A stretch of DNA of 64,000 bases from Azospirillum lipoferum (GTDB taxonomy: Bacteria; Pseudomonadota; Alphaproteobacteria; Azospirillales; Azospirillaceae). A program made the position numbers and the translations under genes. Below the pieces are notes generated by a model. That model was not told where the DNA came from. It saw nothing but the letters and a program-made list of their open reading frames with translations, and did not search any database. The DNA lies in the NCBI RefSeq assembly GCF_024170005.1, contig NZ_JALJXJ010000005.1:124001-188000 (forward strand), read 5' to 3'. How positions within the stretch are numbered: the stretch's first letter is position 1; every line of letters starts with the position of its first letter. This document shows, in pieces, positions 63,412-64,000 of this stretch.

Positions 63412-64000
63412 ATGGAAAACCCCTTCAACCCCGCCGACCTCCAGGGCAAGGTCGCCGTCGTCACCGGCGGCGGCGGCGTCCTGTGCGCCGGTTTCGCCCG
63501 CGCGCTGGCCAAGGCCGGCGCCCGCGTCGCCATCCTCGATCTGAAGGCAGAGGCCGCCGAACAGGTGGCGGCATCCCTGCGGGCCGAGGGCGACGAGGCC
63601 GTCGGCATCGCCGCCGACGTCCTGGACCGCAACTCGCTGGAGCGGGCGGCGGCGGCTGTGCTGGAACGTCTGGGCCCGTGCGACCTGCTGGTCAATGGCG
63701 CCGGCGGCAACCACCCGCGCGGCACGACCAGCAAAGAGTGGCTGGAGGACGGCGATCCCGACGATCCGTCCCTGACCAGCTTCTTCGACCTCGATCCGGT
63801 CGGCGTGAAGTTCGTGTTCGACCTGAACTTCCTCGGCACGCTGCTGCCGACCCAGATCTTTGCCCGCCAGATGATCGGCCGCGAAGGCTGCGGCATCATC
63901 AATGTCTCGTCGATGAACGCCTTCCGCCCCTTGACCAAGATCCCCGCCTACAGCGGCGCCAAGGCAGCGGTCAGCAACTTCACGCAATGGCTGGCGGTGC
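63412..64000 (+). CDS. SDR-family oxidoreductase, probable D-mannonate oxidoreductase (copy 2, partial)
   Basis: The first 196 residues of an SDR paralogous to the gene at 2801 run off the window. It begins MENPFNPADLQGKVAVVTGG and has TGGGGVL, NGAGGN, INVSSMNAFRPLTKIPAY and YSGAK with the catalytic Tyr and Lys. Identity to copy 1 is high throughout. It completes the duplicated uxuA-SDR module. The C-terminus is not visible. Confidence 0.88.
   Translation, partial: MENPFNPADLQGKVAVVTGGGGVLCAGFARALAKAGARVAILDLKAEAAEQVAASLRAEGDEAVGIAADVLDRNSLERAAAAVLERLGPCDLLVNGAGGNHPRGTTSKEWLEDGDPDDPSLTSFFDLDPVGVKFVFDLNFLGTLLPTQIFARQMIGREGCGIINVSSMNAFRPLTKIPAYSGAKAAVSNFTQWLAV

Noticed and set aside
1-64000. 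CRISPR arrays, tRNA or rRNA genes
   Set aside because: I saw no regularly spaced short repeats, cloverleaf-like segments or conserved rRNA sequence while reading both strands. Weak tRNA-like structures could be missed without a covariance search.

Overview
The window is high-GC DNA, densely coded on both strands, and reads as an alphaproteobacterium. The mix of genes (a trimeric porin, a large chemoreceptor, several ABC uptake systems, RND pumps, a Family 2A encapsulin operon and many IS scars) suggests Azospirillum or a close relative, possibly on a plasmid or chromid. That assignment is inference from gene content; no rRNA or tRNA gene is present to test it.

Layout. 0.1-7.4 kb: a sugar-acid block with an MFS transporter, mannonate dehydratase (uxuA), an SDR oxidoreductase, a porin and a chemoreceptor. 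7.6-13.3 kb: a LysR regulator diverging from an allophanate-hydrolase-C-like protein and a cysteine-type sulfatase, then two DUF202 membrane proteins and a radical-SAM sulfatase maturase that probably activates the sulfatase. 13.4-14.3 kb: fragments of an IS6-type transposase, a serine recombinase and a solute-binding protein. 14.4-18.1 kb: the most notable locus, an operon of Family 2A encapsulin, a cysteine desulfurase with a roughly 230-residue Pro/Ala/Gly-rich N-terminal extension, and serine O-acetyltransferase. This matches the known encapsulin nanocompartment linked to sulfur storage. 18.6-21.2 kb: a PAS-GGDEF-EAL protein and an XRE-cupin regulator.

21.3-23.0 kb holds a 5'-truncated aromatic-amino-acid-lyase-like gene without an MIO tripeptide and a scrap of a DUF849/BKACE gene. 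23.1-31.0 kb is a complete RND tripartite pump diverging from an OmpR-type response regulator and its histidine kinase. 31.1-34.2 kb is a scar zone with two IclR fragments, a frameshifted extradiol-dioxygenase-like (VOC) gene joined in frame to one of them, and an intact IS110 element. 34.4-41.7 kb is a branched-chain/amide ABC importer (livKGFHM) with an acetylornithine-deacetylase-like gene and a GlxA-type regulator. 41.8-46.6 kb holds an isonitrile-hydratase-like protein, a LuxR regulator, an N-acyl-D-amino-acid deacylase, a CobW GTPase and a truncated D-amino acid dehydrogenase.

46.6-47.9 kb holds IS debris, including an IS3 element with perfect ends and an internally deleted transposase. 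48.0-53.9 kb is a NitT/TauT-type ABC importer with a DUF3604 protein under a HutC-type GntR regulator. 53.9-54.75 kb carries the other end of an IS6-type element. 54.8-60.7 kb is a second RND tripartite pump. From 61.3 kb to the right edge lie an FCD-type GntR regulator, a second uxuA and a second SDR gene cut by the window end. This second uxuA-SDR pair closely resembles the pair at 1.7-3.7 kb.

The metabolic themes are hexuronate/mannonate use (two copies), sulfur (sulfatase and encapsulated desulfurase), D-amino acid or acyl-amino acid scavenging, and drug or solvent efflux. Operon boundaries are often marked by stop/start overlaps of 4-29 bases. Module boundaries are often marked by IS remnants, so the region appears to have been assembled by repeated rearrangement.
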